This document shows positions 13,185-27,134 of a stretch of 64,000 nucleotides of DNA, piece after piece. Within the stretch, counting starts at the first letter, position 1, and the number at the start of each line of letters is the position of its first letter. Position numbers and translations under genes: made by a program. The notes beneath the pieces are model-generated. The model worked only from the letters and a program-made list of their open reading frames with translations. It was not told where the DNA came from and ran no database searches. Source of the DNA: Austropuccinia psidii (lineage: Eukaryota > Basidiomycota > Pucciniomycetes > Pucciniales > Sphaerophragmiaceae); contig JALGQZ010000006.1 of NCBI GenBank assembly GCA_023105745.1, positions 36,721,686-36,785,685 of the forward strand. Direction: 5' to 3'.

Positions 13185-15040
13185 ATGGATCAAGTTCTTA
13201 AGCTCCCCCAACTCCACAAAGACCTGTTCAAATGGATAATGGAAAACAATAAGCTCCTAGAGAAAAGGGAAGCCAAGCTATAGAAAAGATTACTCTGATC
13301 ATTTTAGGCTCGAGAGGAGTGTAAAATGAACCCAATTCCCCAGTATCTTAGAGCAACCCAGAATCCAACAGATGAGTGGCCAAGAGTCACCATTCTTCCC
13401 AATACTAGGTAGTTTCCAGGAGAACACAAGGACTTTCTTTAGACAGATTGGAAAGAGTCAGACCCAATGATTAAGAAATTTTAAGAAACTGTGAGAGAAG
13501 TAAAAAAAGAAAGGAATAGTTGTAAATAGCTGTTATAGAGCTAGTAAGCCTACAATTAGAAATTATATCCCCACTCAGAATGAACACAATGTTGTTACCC
13601 CCAAGAACACCAAAAGTAGTAATACTATAGGAATGAAAATAGCCCAGTATTTAAAATACAATAAGAAAAATTTGGGTAAGATCAAAGAGAGAATTTCCAG
13701 GTTGTAAGAAGTAAATAGCTTCAAAACCAAGAATATCCACACCCTTGAAGAGTAACATACTAATGTAAGAATAGCCTAAAAAAAACCAATGAGAGACTAA
13801 GCCAAATATTAGAGAGGCAAAATAACGCCAAGAGAAAAATAAGATTACTCAAGAAACAGATAGACAATCTGGACCATTATTTGAAACAATTCTTCAATTT
13901 TTGTGAAGAAATACACATACAGAAACAGGATGCCATTCTGGAAAACACACCTACACAGTTGAAAAAGGAGGACACTAAGCCAAGTGCTCAACTGGAAAGT
14001 AAGAAGATGTCACAATTTGAGATAATATGACTTACTCAAAGAAGGAAGAAATAAAACAGCTTCCAGAGGCCACAATGTTTCCCAAATTCTCTGGAGTATG
14101 AGGATATGATCACATAGAACTAATTGATTATATTTATGTAAAAAGCTTACCAGAATACTGGATCACAGCTAGACTTAATAAATAATTCAGAGGAAATTCA
14201 AGAATATGGTACACTGAAATGAAAGGAATCCATGGAAGAAGAAACTGGAAGTGGTGGAGGAGTAAAAAAATACAAAAGTCAAGTAATGGTACACAGATGT
14301 GGAAGAAGAACATGTAATCTTTAGATGAAAAAATACAAAGTGGAAACAGATCCATATAAAATGTGCCTTGAGAAATCCAAAAGTATCAGAGACATTTACC
14401 CTCATATGAGTTCTAAAATGAAAAATAATAAAATCATAACAAAACTTCCAGGAGACCTAGAGCATGAAGTCAAACTCAGATGCAACAAATAATGTACCCT
14501 TAATGAAATTCCCAATAATTTAAAATATGTAAGGAGGAATAAAATTTGGAAATACCCCTCTTAAAAGAGAAGTAGATCAAAAAACGCAACCTTTCCGAAC
14601 TGAGAATAGGTAAAAACCAAAGATAAGGCTGCATAATTACCAAAGAAGAAAAATGAATGTAAAAATTGTGGATCTCCTGACCATTAACAAAATAGCTTTA
14701 CTGAGGGTAAGAATAAGATTTATGCCATTCAGGAATTCTCAGAAGAAAAACTTAAGAAAGAGGATTCTGACTTTTAAAGAATTGGGAATGCCATAAGGGA
14801 AGACTCTGTGGATGGAAATGACCCCATATAGGAATATATGGTGGAGTACCAATAGGAAACTCAGATAAAAATCCAGGGAATACAGCTAGAATCAGATCTG
14901 AAACAAGATACAGCCAACAGGAACCTGTGAAAGAAAACATAGAATGAACCGACATTCCTGGTTACACCTAACAAAGGTATGGTATATATCCATTTCACAG
15001 CGACCAACATCACAGTGTGTATTGAAAATCATAAAAATAC
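13185..15040 (+). pseudogene. gag relic (old Ty3-type element)
   Basis: Gag forms the particle and binds element RNA. The frame is broken by many stops and shifts. The first candidate ATG is at 13185, with a charged helix-like stretch after it, but this start is a guess. At about 14060-14310 a capsid-like segment can be read (residues such as PEYWITARLN, then a tryptophan-rich part with RRNWKWW). A decayed zinc knuckle stands at 14658-14696: Cys-x2-Cys-x4-His is present, but a stop follows the His and the last Cys codon reads AGC. The position just before the protease motif fits the Ty3 order. Confidence 0.65.
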
Positions 15041-16448
15041 ATGAATAATTGACAGTGGTACACTTCTAAATAGTGAAAAATAAATACTTTAAAGAAAACT
15101 TTCCTGAATGAGAAGTTAAACTCTTTCAAATCAAGGAAAAATATTTCAAGAGTAAATGAGGAAAGATGAAATCAATAGGGATTATTTTCAAAGAAGTAAT
15201 AATAAACCATAAGAGAGGAAAAAATCAGAATAAATCTAGAGCTTTTCGTGCTTGTGAATGTCAATATCCAGAGGTTCCTACTGGGAAAGGACTACCAAAG
15301 GATATATGGAATAGATATTTACCATAGTGAAAATGGGAATATCATCATAGGTAGTAAAAAGTATAAGAAATTTTCTCTTAATATAAGCCAAATCACAAAT
15401 CTACATCCTCTAGAAGAATTAAAAGAGGGGAAATATGTCTTTAGACTCACAAGTGGACAGAAATTAAGTTTTCTGAAAGTGTTGTGGAAGAACAGACCAG
15501 AATTTACCATAGGGGAAGAACCTTTAGGAAAAATAAAAGGTCATGATATAAGAATATATCTATATGTGAAAAGACCTTACTGAACCATTCTGAGAAAACA
15601 TCTATACCCAGCTATAATGAAAAATAGGTAAGAAATCAATAGAGAAAGAAATTAACTTCTAGTAATGGATATAATCAGAAATATTGGGCATACAAAGTTG
15701 CAGAAGTCACCACACCAGTCTTTATGACTAGAAATGATGGAAAGTACATATTGTGTGAAAATAACAGAAAGCGTAATAAGTATACTAAACCAGAAATATA
15801 TTCTATACCCAGAATACCACATTCCCTTCATTGGTTGGAAAAAGCCAAATATATCACCAAAATTATTTTTCATGAAGGAGTTCTACCAGAATGTAGTTAG
15901 ACCAAGCTCCATAAAGGTACTCAGAAGAATATTAAATATATGGATATATGAGTACACAGGAATTCAATTTGTACTCAAAAATGCACCAGAAAATTTCCAA
16001 ATAATGATTGACAGAATATTTTGAGAAGATATATTGCAAGGCTGGATATTAGCATATATAGATGATATTGTCATATACTAAGAGCCATGGGAAGTAAATG
16101 TGCAATACATAGACAGAGTATCATGTTAATGCAAGCCCTTAATATTAAGAGATTGCTAAAGAAGAGGAGCTTTGGCCAAAAACGGGTTCCTGTATTTTGG
16201 AAAGAAAGTCTTGGGCGTACGTACAGCCATAGACCAGAGAAAAGTAGAAGAAGTACTGAAAAAGCCAGTACCAAATAATATAAAAGAAATGCAATAATTC
16301 CTAGAATTTGAAATATACTACAGAAGACACACCAAGAGCTTTTCACACATAAGTAGTAGACTTGACAGAATATGCTCAAAGGATGAAGTTTTTGAAATGG
16401 CAAAAGAAAGAATAGATGAATATGAGAGGATCAAAAATAAACACAGAA
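15041..16448 (+). pseudogene. Protease and reverse transcriptase relic (old element, pol part 1)
   Basis: The aspartic protease motif IIDSGT is at 15045-15062. The protease-RT linker is open at 15248-15583 with FLLGKDYQRIYGIDIY. RT then shows a KNAP motif near 15980 and the catalytic YIDDIVIY at 16055-16078, followed at once by a stop codon. The RT thumb and connection continue to about 16448 (residues like SKDEVFEMAKERIDEYERIK). It is a clear relative of the pol on the minus strand at 62679-64000. It is interrupted after 16448 by a solo LTR, and RNase H resumes at 19831. Dead by several stops and frameshifts. Confidence 0.8.
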
Positions 16449-19400
16449 ATTTACTTCCACAGCCATGGGTGGACTTACAGAATATCTTTTTCATAGGAAA
16501 TCTCGTTGCAAATTGGACACATGCATGATTTTATGGCCAATTGGCCACCTGGGCCACACCAGCTTCATTTGGCCAGCCTGGGCCTCCACCATCATTCTTG
16601 ATTTTGCCCCCAAGGGGCCTCACTAGAATTGCAGGGCCCTTTAATCACCACCAGGTTATCTTTCCTGCCCCTTTCATTAGGGTTTTTGGCCCCTTTTAGC
16701 TTGCTATGGCCTCTACAGACCACAGGCCACCTTTTGGCCTAAAACCAATGAAGCCAAAGGGGCCCATCCACAGGTGGGCCTCAAATCCTCCTTCTAGCCT
16801 ATCTTCTCCAATTTTGGCCATGAATTTCCCAATGGCCAAAATTTCAAAAACATTCATATACCTGGAAATGACCATAGTTCAACTTTCCCCCTGGAATTCA
16901 TCAGAGGCCCACCAATCACCCCTGTGGCCAAAGGATCATTTCCAACCTTTTGGATATCTGGAATTTCCATATATGGTGTTATACACCATTATGCACCATT
17001 TTTCCTTAGGAATCCAATTGTAAAAATTTCAAGACTAGGTTCTTTCATCTGTAAAAGCAGTAATAAATCCTCAAGCCAGCTCTGAAGGATGGATTCCAGG
17101 ATGTCAGTTTGTCATTCAATGGGGGTAGTGAATAAGAGTTCAAAAATGTAAGGTTTGTCTATGAAACAATAAGTAAAAATTACTAATATTTTACTTATTG
17201 TACTCTGAATGTCCTTATAAATAAAGTAAATAAGATAAAAATAATTATAATAATAAAGAATTATTATAATTAAGGCATAAAAATAATTATATTATTGAAT
17301 AAATAAAATGATAGAATAAATAAATATATTAATATATTTCAAAGAACTTTATTATTGTTACCAACAAATAAGAAAGGCGTGAAAAATGGTTTTTATTAAT
17401 AAAAAACAATTCATAACAATAATGTTACTAATATTAAAGCTATACATTAATATAAATACTCTTTATATTAATTAAAGAATTATTAAAAGCAACAATAAAG
17501 AGAAATTATTATAGTAAGAGAAAATAACCTACTTTTAACACTTGGTATAATAATTGAATAGTTGTATGCCAAATAATATCAATACAACTTATTTGAATTG
17601 TATTTACAATAACAAATAAGAGAAATGACAAATTTTCTTCATTTTACGTGGATTTGAGATTTTTAAGAAAATTATAACAAAACAGCACAACAATTGGTTT
17701 AATCACATCAAAAAATGATTATTGTAATTAAGATTATCTTTGGTCCATAATGTTATAAAAGATTTATATATATAGAATAAAGATTTTACCTTTGATTTAA
17801 TTGTTTTAATGTTTTGATGCATCTGAGGGGAAAATAGAGTAAAAAGAGCTCTATTGATAGTAAATACCTCCCTTCTAGAGTCCAGTAGGCTTCTAGTAGA
17901 CGTTTACTGATGGTATCCACTGGAAATGATCAGTATTTTAAGGTTTAGTGATGATTACGTCATTATCAAACCATCTTATCTCATTATTACGCCATTATTT
18001 AGAGCTATCACTATAGCTCTAAGTTTAATGACATCATAGGCTTGAAAGAAACCTAAGCTTTGTGGATTTTATTAGTATTAATCAAAATTTAATAGTATTC
18101 ACCAGTTTTATCACTTATATGACTGTTAAGCTTAAAATAAGATCACAGTGAGTGATCATAAATGATCAAATTTAAGCTTAAACTTTGATCATTAATAACT
18201 TTTATGTTATACACGCTAAAGCTATTCTGAGAGTGGATTCTGATAGCTTGGGATGACCTCATCAAGCTGTCAAGAGAATTTCATTACATCATCAAAAATC
18301 TATTTTTGAGGATTTTTCTTGTAACTCATCTTTTCTGTTGAAATTTAATATTTTAAACTTCAAACCATGATTTCAAGTGGTTATACCTTGAATATTATAA
18401 TAAAAATTACATAATTATTCACATATGAACTAGTAGAATATGACTGTCTACCTTTCTTTAAGCTTGAACCACGTTCACAACAAAGTGGTCAACAGCTCCA
18501 TTGATTTTATTCAATAATCCATTACAAGTTTTAACCTTGTTTATAGCTTGTGAAATAAAGTTCATATATGTGTTTCTACAGTAATTAAATTGTGACCTTT
18601 TCTTTGGTTTATCTCTCTCTCTTGTATATTTCATGAGATACCAGCTAAAAACCATGAATATATGAATTGACCAAAAAAGTGCATATATTCAGCTTAATTC
18701 CTTAAGTATTGACTTTAGAGAATAGCCTTATAGCTGTTTTATATGTGGAATTTTATGGAGAATCCAATGGTACAGTGTATTTTACATGTTGTTTCATTGG
18801 TTTTTGATTTAAATAAGGTTTTATTCCTTTTTTAAGGTATCATTACTTCTACTTCAGTAATTATTGACTTTTTAGATATGCCATAAAAATGAAATATGTG
18901 TATTTTACCATGAGGAATCTAATGGTGTAATTCATTTCAAATGTTTACTCATTAGATTCTGAGTTAATTCAGATTTTGTACTTATTTATGGTATTTTTAC
19001 TAGTCTTTGAGATAATTATTACAGGAATTTTGCTGTGACCTTTTTGGATATGTGGTCGTATCTCAAAGGCTCACAGAGAAGGTCATTAAAGGACACCAAT
19101 TACCTGACCAACTAAGGTATTGCTAGACCAATTCATCAAGTACTCCCTTGGGCCAGGTATATTTAAGATATTTTCAAGGGGGAGTTATTTAAATAAGCTG
19201 TAAAGGAATAAAAGCTCCATTTCCACCCTGGAAAACTAAATTAATCCATAAAGGATTAATACAAGCAATCTGTAAGGAATTGACCCTATTGGGTCAGGCA
19301 AATAAAAACTGTGAATTTATAATATACACAGTTCATTTTCCATTATGGCCAAGGTATATTTCCCAAAAGAGTAAATACAGCTGTCCACCATTAATACAGT

Positions 19401-19830
19401 TTCTCTTTCAACCTGCAAGGATAAGTGTGTCAACTGCTCACATATACTGGCCACTATTTCCTCCATGGGGAATTTTACCTAGTTAATTAATCTACTTTAT
19501 TTATTTTTATCTTCATTTTATTTTCATCTTGATATTCTTAAGTAAGTCATTTGCACCCTTTTCTTCCCCTGTCAGTGAATATTGGTCATCATATCATTCA
19601 AAAATTACATTTTTTCTTCCAGAAGGTTGAAAAATCCATACAGTATTCATTTGTTTTGCTCTTTAGATGTTTATTTTATCTCTTATTTGCATCTAATATT
19701 GTAATTTCATTCTCCTTTTTAAAGAAATATATTCATTTTCTTACTTCTTTAATTTTTTGGAGTGTTCAAAGTGAGTTCCCAGATTACTGAGTGCCAGGCC
19801 ACTATTGTTTCCCCCAAAGCCCCTGTGAAA
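16449..19830 (+). repeat. Family D-like solo LTR in pol of the old element, itself split
   Basis: The parts 16449-17146 and 19076-19830 resemble the LTRs of the chromovirus at 37257-46697: a GGCC-rich block, the TATA-like palindrome near 16974, a TACTGGCCAC motif near 19445, and the end GAGTGCCAGGCC...CCCCTGTGAAA. The 5' end is diverged and its exact start is inferred from where pol stops. The candidate TSD is AGAAA (16444-16448) and TGAAA (19831-19835). The gap between the two parts is a family B LTR. Confidence 0.65.
17147..19075 (-). repeat. Family B solo LTR nested in family D-like LTR
   Basis: It starts TGTAAGGTTTG and ends AAAGGCTCACA on the plus strand and matches 5883-7346 plus 9150-9405, but without the family C insertion seen there. 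It is about 1.93 kb. The flanks AAAAA and GAGAA match only 3 of 5, so the TSD is weak. This copy shows what the uninterrupted family B LTR looks like. Confidence 0.82.
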
Positions 19831-20984
19831 TGAAAATGTCTTGATATTAACTGAATTTGAACTTCCATTAAAGCTGTACATAGAGGAAGCCTGAAGCCAA
19901 AGCCTAGAAGAAGCCCTTCACCAAAGACAGATTGTAGATGGTGCACCTGGGGAAGGAGTAATCTATGATATATCTAGGAAGCTGAAAGATGCAGGAGGAA
20001 GATATGAGGAAACCCAGAAAGAATAACTATATTTAGTATAGGTCTCAGAGAAACTTTATTAATTCATGGAGAGCTTGGTCTTCGAAGTATATACATACTT
20101 CGCAGCTCTGAAATCTGTATTCAATATGAAAAAACCCAAAAGAAACATGTTGAAATGAAAAATAGCCATCCAGGAGTATAGAGGGAAAATGAGAACTAAA
20201 TACAAGGAAGAAAAAGGCACACAAACTTAGACAGGAGCTGGATAATTTCAAAAGCAACCCAGCTCATGACACAGAAGTTTCAGCCAATATACCTATCCAC
20301 TTAATGGAGGTAGAAGAGAGAATTTTGTTTTAATTTTTTGAAGTGTAAGCAAGTAGGTGAAACTCCAGAATCTGATCAGAGCATCCCTAAAGAGAATGAG
20401 ACACCTCTATTAGGAATAAAATCCTCAGATCTGCACACAGAGCGATTTGGCTCAGTGCACAGGTCATATGTTAAGCACAAGTAGTGAAGAATACTAATAT
20501 CACTCTTGAAACAGAAATATAGGGGAACAGAACCAAAATATCATATAGAAGAAAAAACATCAAGAGGCTATAAGGAAAAAAGGTTTGTCCTTATCAATGG
20601 CCTTCTGTACCACAGACAAAGGAACAATAGCTTCCTAATAGTGATTGAAAGAGCCCATATAAAATTAATCATTCAAGAATGCCATTATTGTCCACGCATG
20701 CAAAACATGAGTGAAGATAGTGCTAAGGAAAGGGAAACAAGAAAAGCTTGGTGTCCCAAGTGGGGATAGTACTTGAGTTAATATATAACACCAGTTACAG
20801 ATACAAAAAGGAAAAAGGAAAAATGGGTAAAAGTATATCCTAGTTCAACACATGGAAGAACCCAAAAACCCATGGGAGATGAGACACATGGAATGGTTCA
20901 TAGGACTTTTCCCAGAAGGAAAAGAATACTAAAATAATTTTCTATCAATAGTAGACAGACTAGGAAGAAGTTTTAGGTTCCTAC
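19831..20984 (+). pseudogene. RNase H and integrase N-terminal relic (old element, pol part 2)
   Basis: From 19838 the frame resumes with VLILTEFELP and LYIEEA, the RNase H start. At 19908-20200 it continues with HQRQIVDGAPGEGVIYDI and VFNMKKPKRNM, aligned with the RNase H at 62130-62850 on the minus strand. At 20506-20769 an 87-residue open frame holds the integrase zinc-finger region (LLYHRQRNN, then IIQECHYCPRM), with later zinc ligands changed. The catalytic core starts near 20880 (SIVDRLGRSFRFL) and is cut at 20984 by a solo LTR. It cannot be functional. Confidence 0.78.
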
Positions 20985-23182
20985 TGTGGGAACTCCTCTG
21001 CATGTGGGATAAAATGAGGCAGTACCTGGAAGGGGAAATTACAAGAAAACAGTTTTGAATTGCTCTTTGGAACTTGTAACCCTTGCTCTGCTCGTGTGCT
21101 AGAATAATCTAGACTGCCCTTCCTGATATGCTAAGTTATCTTTACTGAGCTCACTGAATCAATTTTATTTTATTTATAGTGGCTTGATCAGAAAATATTG
21201 TACTCAAAAATCTCTAATCAGACATTGCTCTACTTAAAACAATGGTTAGTTAAAACCTTAACAAATAAATGCTTTTTAAAACTTCCAGGAAATCTGGTTG
21301 AATTACACCAAAATAATTTTACAAAAGATAATAAATGAAATAAAAAAAGAAAGAAGAACACACTTCTTACTATTAACCAATCCAAACAAAACTCTTATAT
21401 ATATATATATATTATGTTTTTTTATGAGTGAAACAGTACAGACAGTTACAATATGAGAGAGAAATAAATAGCACTTGATATCACTTATAACAGTATATGA
21501 TTATTAAGGGAAAAGTAACTTGAAATATATTCAGGTAAAATAAGTTAAATTAACTGTGTGTTGAGCTATATTTATAACCTAAAGAAAATTCAACTACTAT
21601 AGTATAGTATGTGAGATGTTTTGTGAGGTTATAAAAAATGATGAATTTATAGCTTATTATTTCAACAAACCCTTTGATCTATATAATGGTAAGCTGTTGG
21701 TTTTAAATATTGATGGTAGAATAGGAGTAGTATGAATTTAATGTAAAATTATTAATTTGGTGGTAGTTCAGGACTGAAAAAATATATTTCCAGTATAATG
21801 TGAAAATTGTTTCTTATAACTTCTGAATGGATGGGTGTTTAATGTGAATAGGAATGTGAAAATGTTGTTGTTTATGTTAAATATTTTACTTGAGGTTGTT
21901 GATGGGTTTTATTTTAGTTGTATATGTATATTGATGAAATTGAATTGATTTAAGGGGTTCTACTTTAGCTTAAAAGTAGTAAAATTACTTTGAAAAATTC
22001 AGGTTTTATTTTCAAATCTGAGAAAATTACTTTAAAGTGATGGTTTTATTTTAAAACTCTCTAAAAATTACTTTTAAGGATTTAAACACCAAACTCCAGA
22101 GACGCCTTGCTCATGAGCTTCAAGCTTTAAGATCCTAATTAAATAAGGCACTAGTCTACCTGCTAGTGAGGGATGAATTGAAGTCTTTTCACACTATTGG
22201 TTCTCTTGATCTATGTCAACAACAAACCTCAATTACTAAGCTTAATTTATCAAACAATTTTCTAATTTAACCTCTTAGATAAGGGATTTGGAAAAAATAA
22301 GTAGAAGTTACAATTTCCAGATGGGAAAAAGTCTGGAGAGGAAAAAGGTTTGACTATTTATATTCTTTAGGGGGAATAGGCTTAGGGTTTAGGGTTTTCA
22401 CAAACTGTTTCATGCATATGCATATGAATACTAGCTCTTCTTTAATTTCCCCTGGATTACTAAGAATTTTATAAACCCATAGCTAATTTACTACCACCAA
22501 GATAAGGTTTTATAGCTTCACTCCACTCATCACTCTTGTCACCCTTTACACTATACATCCTTAATTATATTTTTTTTTCTAATAATAATCAGCACTAATA
22601 ATCAACTCAATAATTTACACCATTAAAATTTAAAGCAATTCCCTTCCACTATCATAATCTCAATGGAATACCTAAAATAATCCACACTACTACTATTCTA
22701 TATTGAAAAATAGAATGACATCAAAATAAAACAAATATAACTTCACTAACTCAGAATAATACTATTCTTTTTTTAATTAAAATAGAGCTCATCTCAATAC
22801 TCTTCTTAATAAAAGCAACTAAATAAGGCTTCCTCAAAATATTTTGAATTAAAATCAACCACAACTGCACAGTTTCCACCAATAAGGAAAATTAATTCCC
22901 ATGTAATACTACAATAATACAGCTCTCACAATCTATATCATTCTTAATTTCTATTAAAAATTTACACAAAATTAGAATCCAAAAATTAAATAAGGAGGTT
23001 TTTCTTTTCTCAAATTCAAATATTCATTAAATCAGTAGAATACTGACTTGACTTGTTTTGTTTTGGGTTTTTTTATAGAATCTGAGTTCTTAAGGTTACA
23101 CAATCAGGTTCTTTGGATTATGATGTTTATTTCTTTTTTTTTATATTGGTCCATTAAGCTAAACTGGTATAGGTATACCACA
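20985..23182. repeat. Family F solo LTR, copy 1, in integrase of the old element
   Basis: It starts TGTGGGAACTCC and ends TATACCACA. The flanks are CTAC on both sides (20981-20984 and 23183-23186). Removing the insert and one CTAC rejoins the integrase codons in frame (Phe-Leu-Pro-Phe-His). The first ~75 bp match the copy at 47777 and the last ~45 bp match the end at 58317. The interior is AT-rich and has no gene. Which strand is sense is not known. Confidence 0.8.
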
Positions 23183-23186
23183 CTAC

Positions 23187-23485
23187 CATTCCACAAAAAA
23201 GGGAAATAGCCTTACTATTCTAAAAGAAAATCATACAAACCTGTGGAGTTCCCATTATAATCATCAGTGAAAAGAACTACTAAAGAAAATATGAGTTCTG
23301 AAAAAATCTCAATAGTATGCTTGGGACCAAGCTTGCATTCTCCACAGCTTACCACTCACAGGAAGATTGCCTACGCAGAAAGGATGAGCTAAACAATTGA
23401 GGAAATAATCACAGGATTCTATGAATATGGAATGGACCACAAAGAAAATTAAGGGTATACCCATTACTGGGTTAGACTCCAACTA
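23187..23485 (+). pseudogene. Integrase core fragment (old element, pol part 3)
   Basis: This short piece lies between two LTR insertions. It reads HKK, then IALLF, stop, KKIIQTCGVPIIII with the second catalytic Asp region changed to Ser-Glu, then LGTKLAFSTAYH, a frameshift, AERM, and GYTHYWVRL. It aligns with the integrase at 61440-61790 on the minus strand. It ends where the next LTR begins at 23486. Confidence 0.78.
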
Positions 23486-24535
23486 TGAGATTCAAATGAG
23501 GCAGTACCTGGGGGAGGAAATAACAGGTAAATAGCTTTGAATTTATAATAACTACTGTAACCAAGGGTGGCAAGGGTCTATAGCCTGCCCCACCTAAAAT
23601 ACTGAACAAAAGCTTCCTTGAAGGTCACAAAGAAAATTAAATAAACAAATGGCTTTGAAAATTCAGAATGAGAACTCCAGAAGTCTTAGATTAGACCTAT
23701 TCAATATAAAATAAGAAATATAATGTCATTAATATGGTTAATTTTGGGATCTTAATTAAATACTTGTCTGTATAATTTCCATTTTTAGTGAAATAGGGGT
23801 GAATTTTTTCCTCTTGAAAGTACAATATTGGTAAGATTTATTTGTGATGTTCTAAAAAATTTAATTATTTTTTCTAAGATGAATTGTTTCAAGATTAAGT
23901 AATAATAGAGTAAGATAATTTTTGGGTGAGCTTAATATCTTTTCAAGAGTCTTTAATAGTAAGATGGAATATCATTTTTTGAATTCAAAAGGCAAGATTA
24001 TTTCGTATTGGATGTTTGAAGGGGTAAATTAATTTGAAATATTTATGAATGAGGTTATTTTTCACTGGATAGAATATTATTCATAGATAATTACACCTAA
24101 TTTCAGATACTGGGTAAATTTCTTTAAAACTAATATTTCACTGAGCTTAGCTAATTGGAAATCTTAAAATCTATACTTCCACTGAGCTTAGCTACTGGGA
24201 AAGTAAGTTAACTATAATATACTGGACTACTTCCCAGGTTATGGATGACTTACTTCTGTGCTTATGATATAATGTGCATGGGGGTATTTATAACTTTGGG
24301 GTCATAGAGCTTCTCTATTTATACCTTTTGAGAGCACAAGGGCCCTCCATGGGAGCTGTTTTTTCCCAATTTAAATCCTCTTTCTTTCATAATGTGAATT
24401 TGGTTTTAGTGAGGACTTTTCTTGCATGTGTGAGGTGAGTTAAGATTCAGTCATAATTTCTCTTCTGCAAAGCCACCATTTGTAACATGATTATTTCTTT
24501 GGTGATTTTTTTAGGAAATGGTCTTCTTGAAGTTT

Positions 24536-26314
24536 TGTAATGTGTGGATATGAGACTTTGATTAAAAATCAAGTAATTTTCCTGTCCTCAAAATTTGTAT
24601 GAGGTAAAATAGAATTAAAATATTAAGAATTAAAACTTTTAAAAGGAAACACACCAAAGTTATTGTTTTCAACTTTATAAGTATGAAAAAATAATATTAT
24701 AAAGATTTATTGTTTTACCAACAATAAAATGTTAACCAAAAATACTCTACAAGAGATATTTAAGGCTACAAAACAATTTCTTCAAGAGAAATTTCAATTG
24801 GAATTAATTGAAAAAAGGACTGCAGGAAATTAATATAAGAACAGAGTCTTCAAAAAAAATATTAAAGAGAAAACACATCAAAAAGTGACCAGAGTGAATT
24901 TGGAAACAAAGTGACAAAGTTAACAGTGATGAAAGATGCTTTAATTAACTTGTGGGGTGGTGCAAGGGTAAAAATGATTATAATGATTTTTTAACGTGGT
25001 TAAAGAGCTTGAAGTGATAAGAAAAGTGTGGTTTAAATCTTTTATCAATTGGTTTAACAGTGTTTAAACTAATCATAAAAGGAAAAGATTCTAACATGAA
25101 GAGAAAAGTGGGGCAAAGAAGACATTCTTTTATAGCCACCAATTTTCTTACTCCAAAAGTAAAACTTACTCTTGTCAGTCGTGAAAAACACTCTCACAAC
25201 AGAAAAGACAATTATGGAAACATTGACTCCTTGGTTTAGACCAAAAAGGGCTGGTATTAGCCATTTTGGAACCTTAAATCAACCGTTGCTATAGTAATAC
25301 CTGCTTTTAAGCCTTCAAAACACATCATTTTTTGTTTAAGAGATGTAAAAACCAGTTAAAGCTGTTTTTACTATGATTTTTTTATCTTAAGGGTAGTTTT
25401 ACCCTCTTGGCAACAGTTAAAACTTCCCTGGTTGGTATCAAAACCTCATCATCAATTGAGACACAGACCCTGTGACTCAATTCCAGGCACAAAGGGATGA
25501 AATTTTATGCAAATTTTGACATCTCACACCTGTCAACAAGGCATTTGGGGGTCCGGCCCCCTCTTAGAGCCAAGATTCCTTTTCCCCCCAGCATCAATCT
25601 TTCCAATTTATCTTTTCTTTAATTCCTCATCATGTATTATACTTGTAAGTTACATATGTAATTCAATTGACTTTTTACAGTATACAACTGTGATAATTGA
25701 TACCTCATATGTGAATTAAAGTTAGCTTATGTAATACATGTGCACATTTTGACATTTCAATTGAGAATATTTCAATTCCTCATAGCTTCTAAGCTACACA
25801 CAATACCTCAATTTTAACACAAAAATTGATGGTTAACACCACATGTGATGTAAATTAAATCAAGGTTTTTAGGATTTTCAACTTTTGTACAGAAAATACT
25901 AAAAACTTAATTTAAGCTTATTTAGAGTTGAGTTACAGAAATTTACCCAGAGGTGACCCCACCTTATTTTTTAGGAGGAGTCCAATGGTGAAATAATTTT
26001 CATATGTTTATTTTTTGGATAAAATTTATAATAAATTTTATTCAACTTTTTTCCAAAAATATTTTAATTTTGGTATTTTTGTTGAAAATTTATTTTTGCT
26101 CAATTTTTTTGAGTAAAAATGTGTTTTCACAATTTTAAATTCCCAACTAATTTTTATTTTAATTTTAATAAAATTTTTCATTTTTTATGTGAGTTTTACA
26201 TTTAAATTTGGATTTTGTTATCAATAATATAAATAAATCTATTTTATTTATAATTGTATAATTTCTTATGATTTGTGGTCTTTTGGGTATACAAAAATAC
26301 CTCCCAGGCTCACA
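24536..26314 (-). repeat. Family C solo LTR, copy 2
   Basis: It starts TGTAATGTGTGGATATG and ends CCAGGCTCACA. It is a full-length match to 7347-9149. The flanks are AGTTT (24531-24535) and AGTGT (26315-26319), 4 of 5 identical. It carries the same hairpin at 25454-25482 with one mismatch. No coding sequence is supported. Confidence 0.82.
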
Positions 26315-27134
26315 AGTGTGCTTGCATGAATGAGGTGATTCCTTTTTTGGGGAGATTTTCCTTTTGCACAGCCTTTCGACTGTCAGGTGAAATTCTCTTA
26401 GTGGAGGAAGTATCACATGGATACCTTGGATTTTAATTGAATGTCATATTTTAGGCTTGGTACAAGTGGATGTGTAATTTATGCAGTTGTAATGACTGTG
26501 ATTCTTATTTTTTTACTTTAAAGTCTTTTAAGGTGATTATTTCTTGATATGATGTCTTCCCTTTTGTTTATGAGAGGATGTGAGCTTTTTAGTTTGACAC
26601 ATTATGTGGATGATCATGTGGTTGTGATTCAAATAAGAGTGTGTACCCCATGAAGCTTGTTTGTTCTGATTTTCATGAGGTGATTGAATGGTGTAAAAAC
26701 GTTTGAATTTGATTGATTGTGTGTCAAAAAAGGTGATTCCTTTCCTTGCATAGGATTTGATGCCTGTGTCCTATCAGATATGGGGCTGTTGAAGTTTCCA
26801 GTGGGGTTACTATGGATATAAAATGGGGTATTCCTGTTGCTTTCCTGGGAAACAATTTCAGAAATTCCAGTGGCTTGAGCGTTTCATAATGAATCTCCAG
26901 GTTTCTGAATGAAAGGTGGCAATCTAATTCATGCAGGTATTATTTTCTTTCTGAATGAGCCCAGTGGCTATAACAGGGGTGTGTAATTTAAAGGGTGGTA
27001 CCTTGGTTGTTGTAACTAGATTTCCATAATGAAATTGAATTTATTTTTCTTAAAAAATAAACTTCCTTTTAGCTCCTGTGCCTCAGTTTTAGGAATAAAC
27101 TGCAGCTTCCTGATGGAAAGCTGACATTTTGGTT

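Noticed and set aside
12816..14405. Minus-strand open frames over the gag relic of the old element
   Set aside because: They are shadows of the plus-strand gag; the plus strand shows the zinc knuckle and capsid-like motifs in Ty3 order.
22378..22402. Telomere-like TTAGGGTTTAGGG
   Set aside because: Only two units in AT-rich DNA inside an LTR; too short to be a telomeric array.
20986..23254. TGGGAACTCC at 20987 and its complement at 23245-23254 as a DNA-transposon terminal repeat
   Set aside because: The right-hand match lies inside integrase codons (Cys-Gly-Val-Pro), and pol already resumes at 23187. The true right end is CCACA at 23182 with the CTAC duplication.
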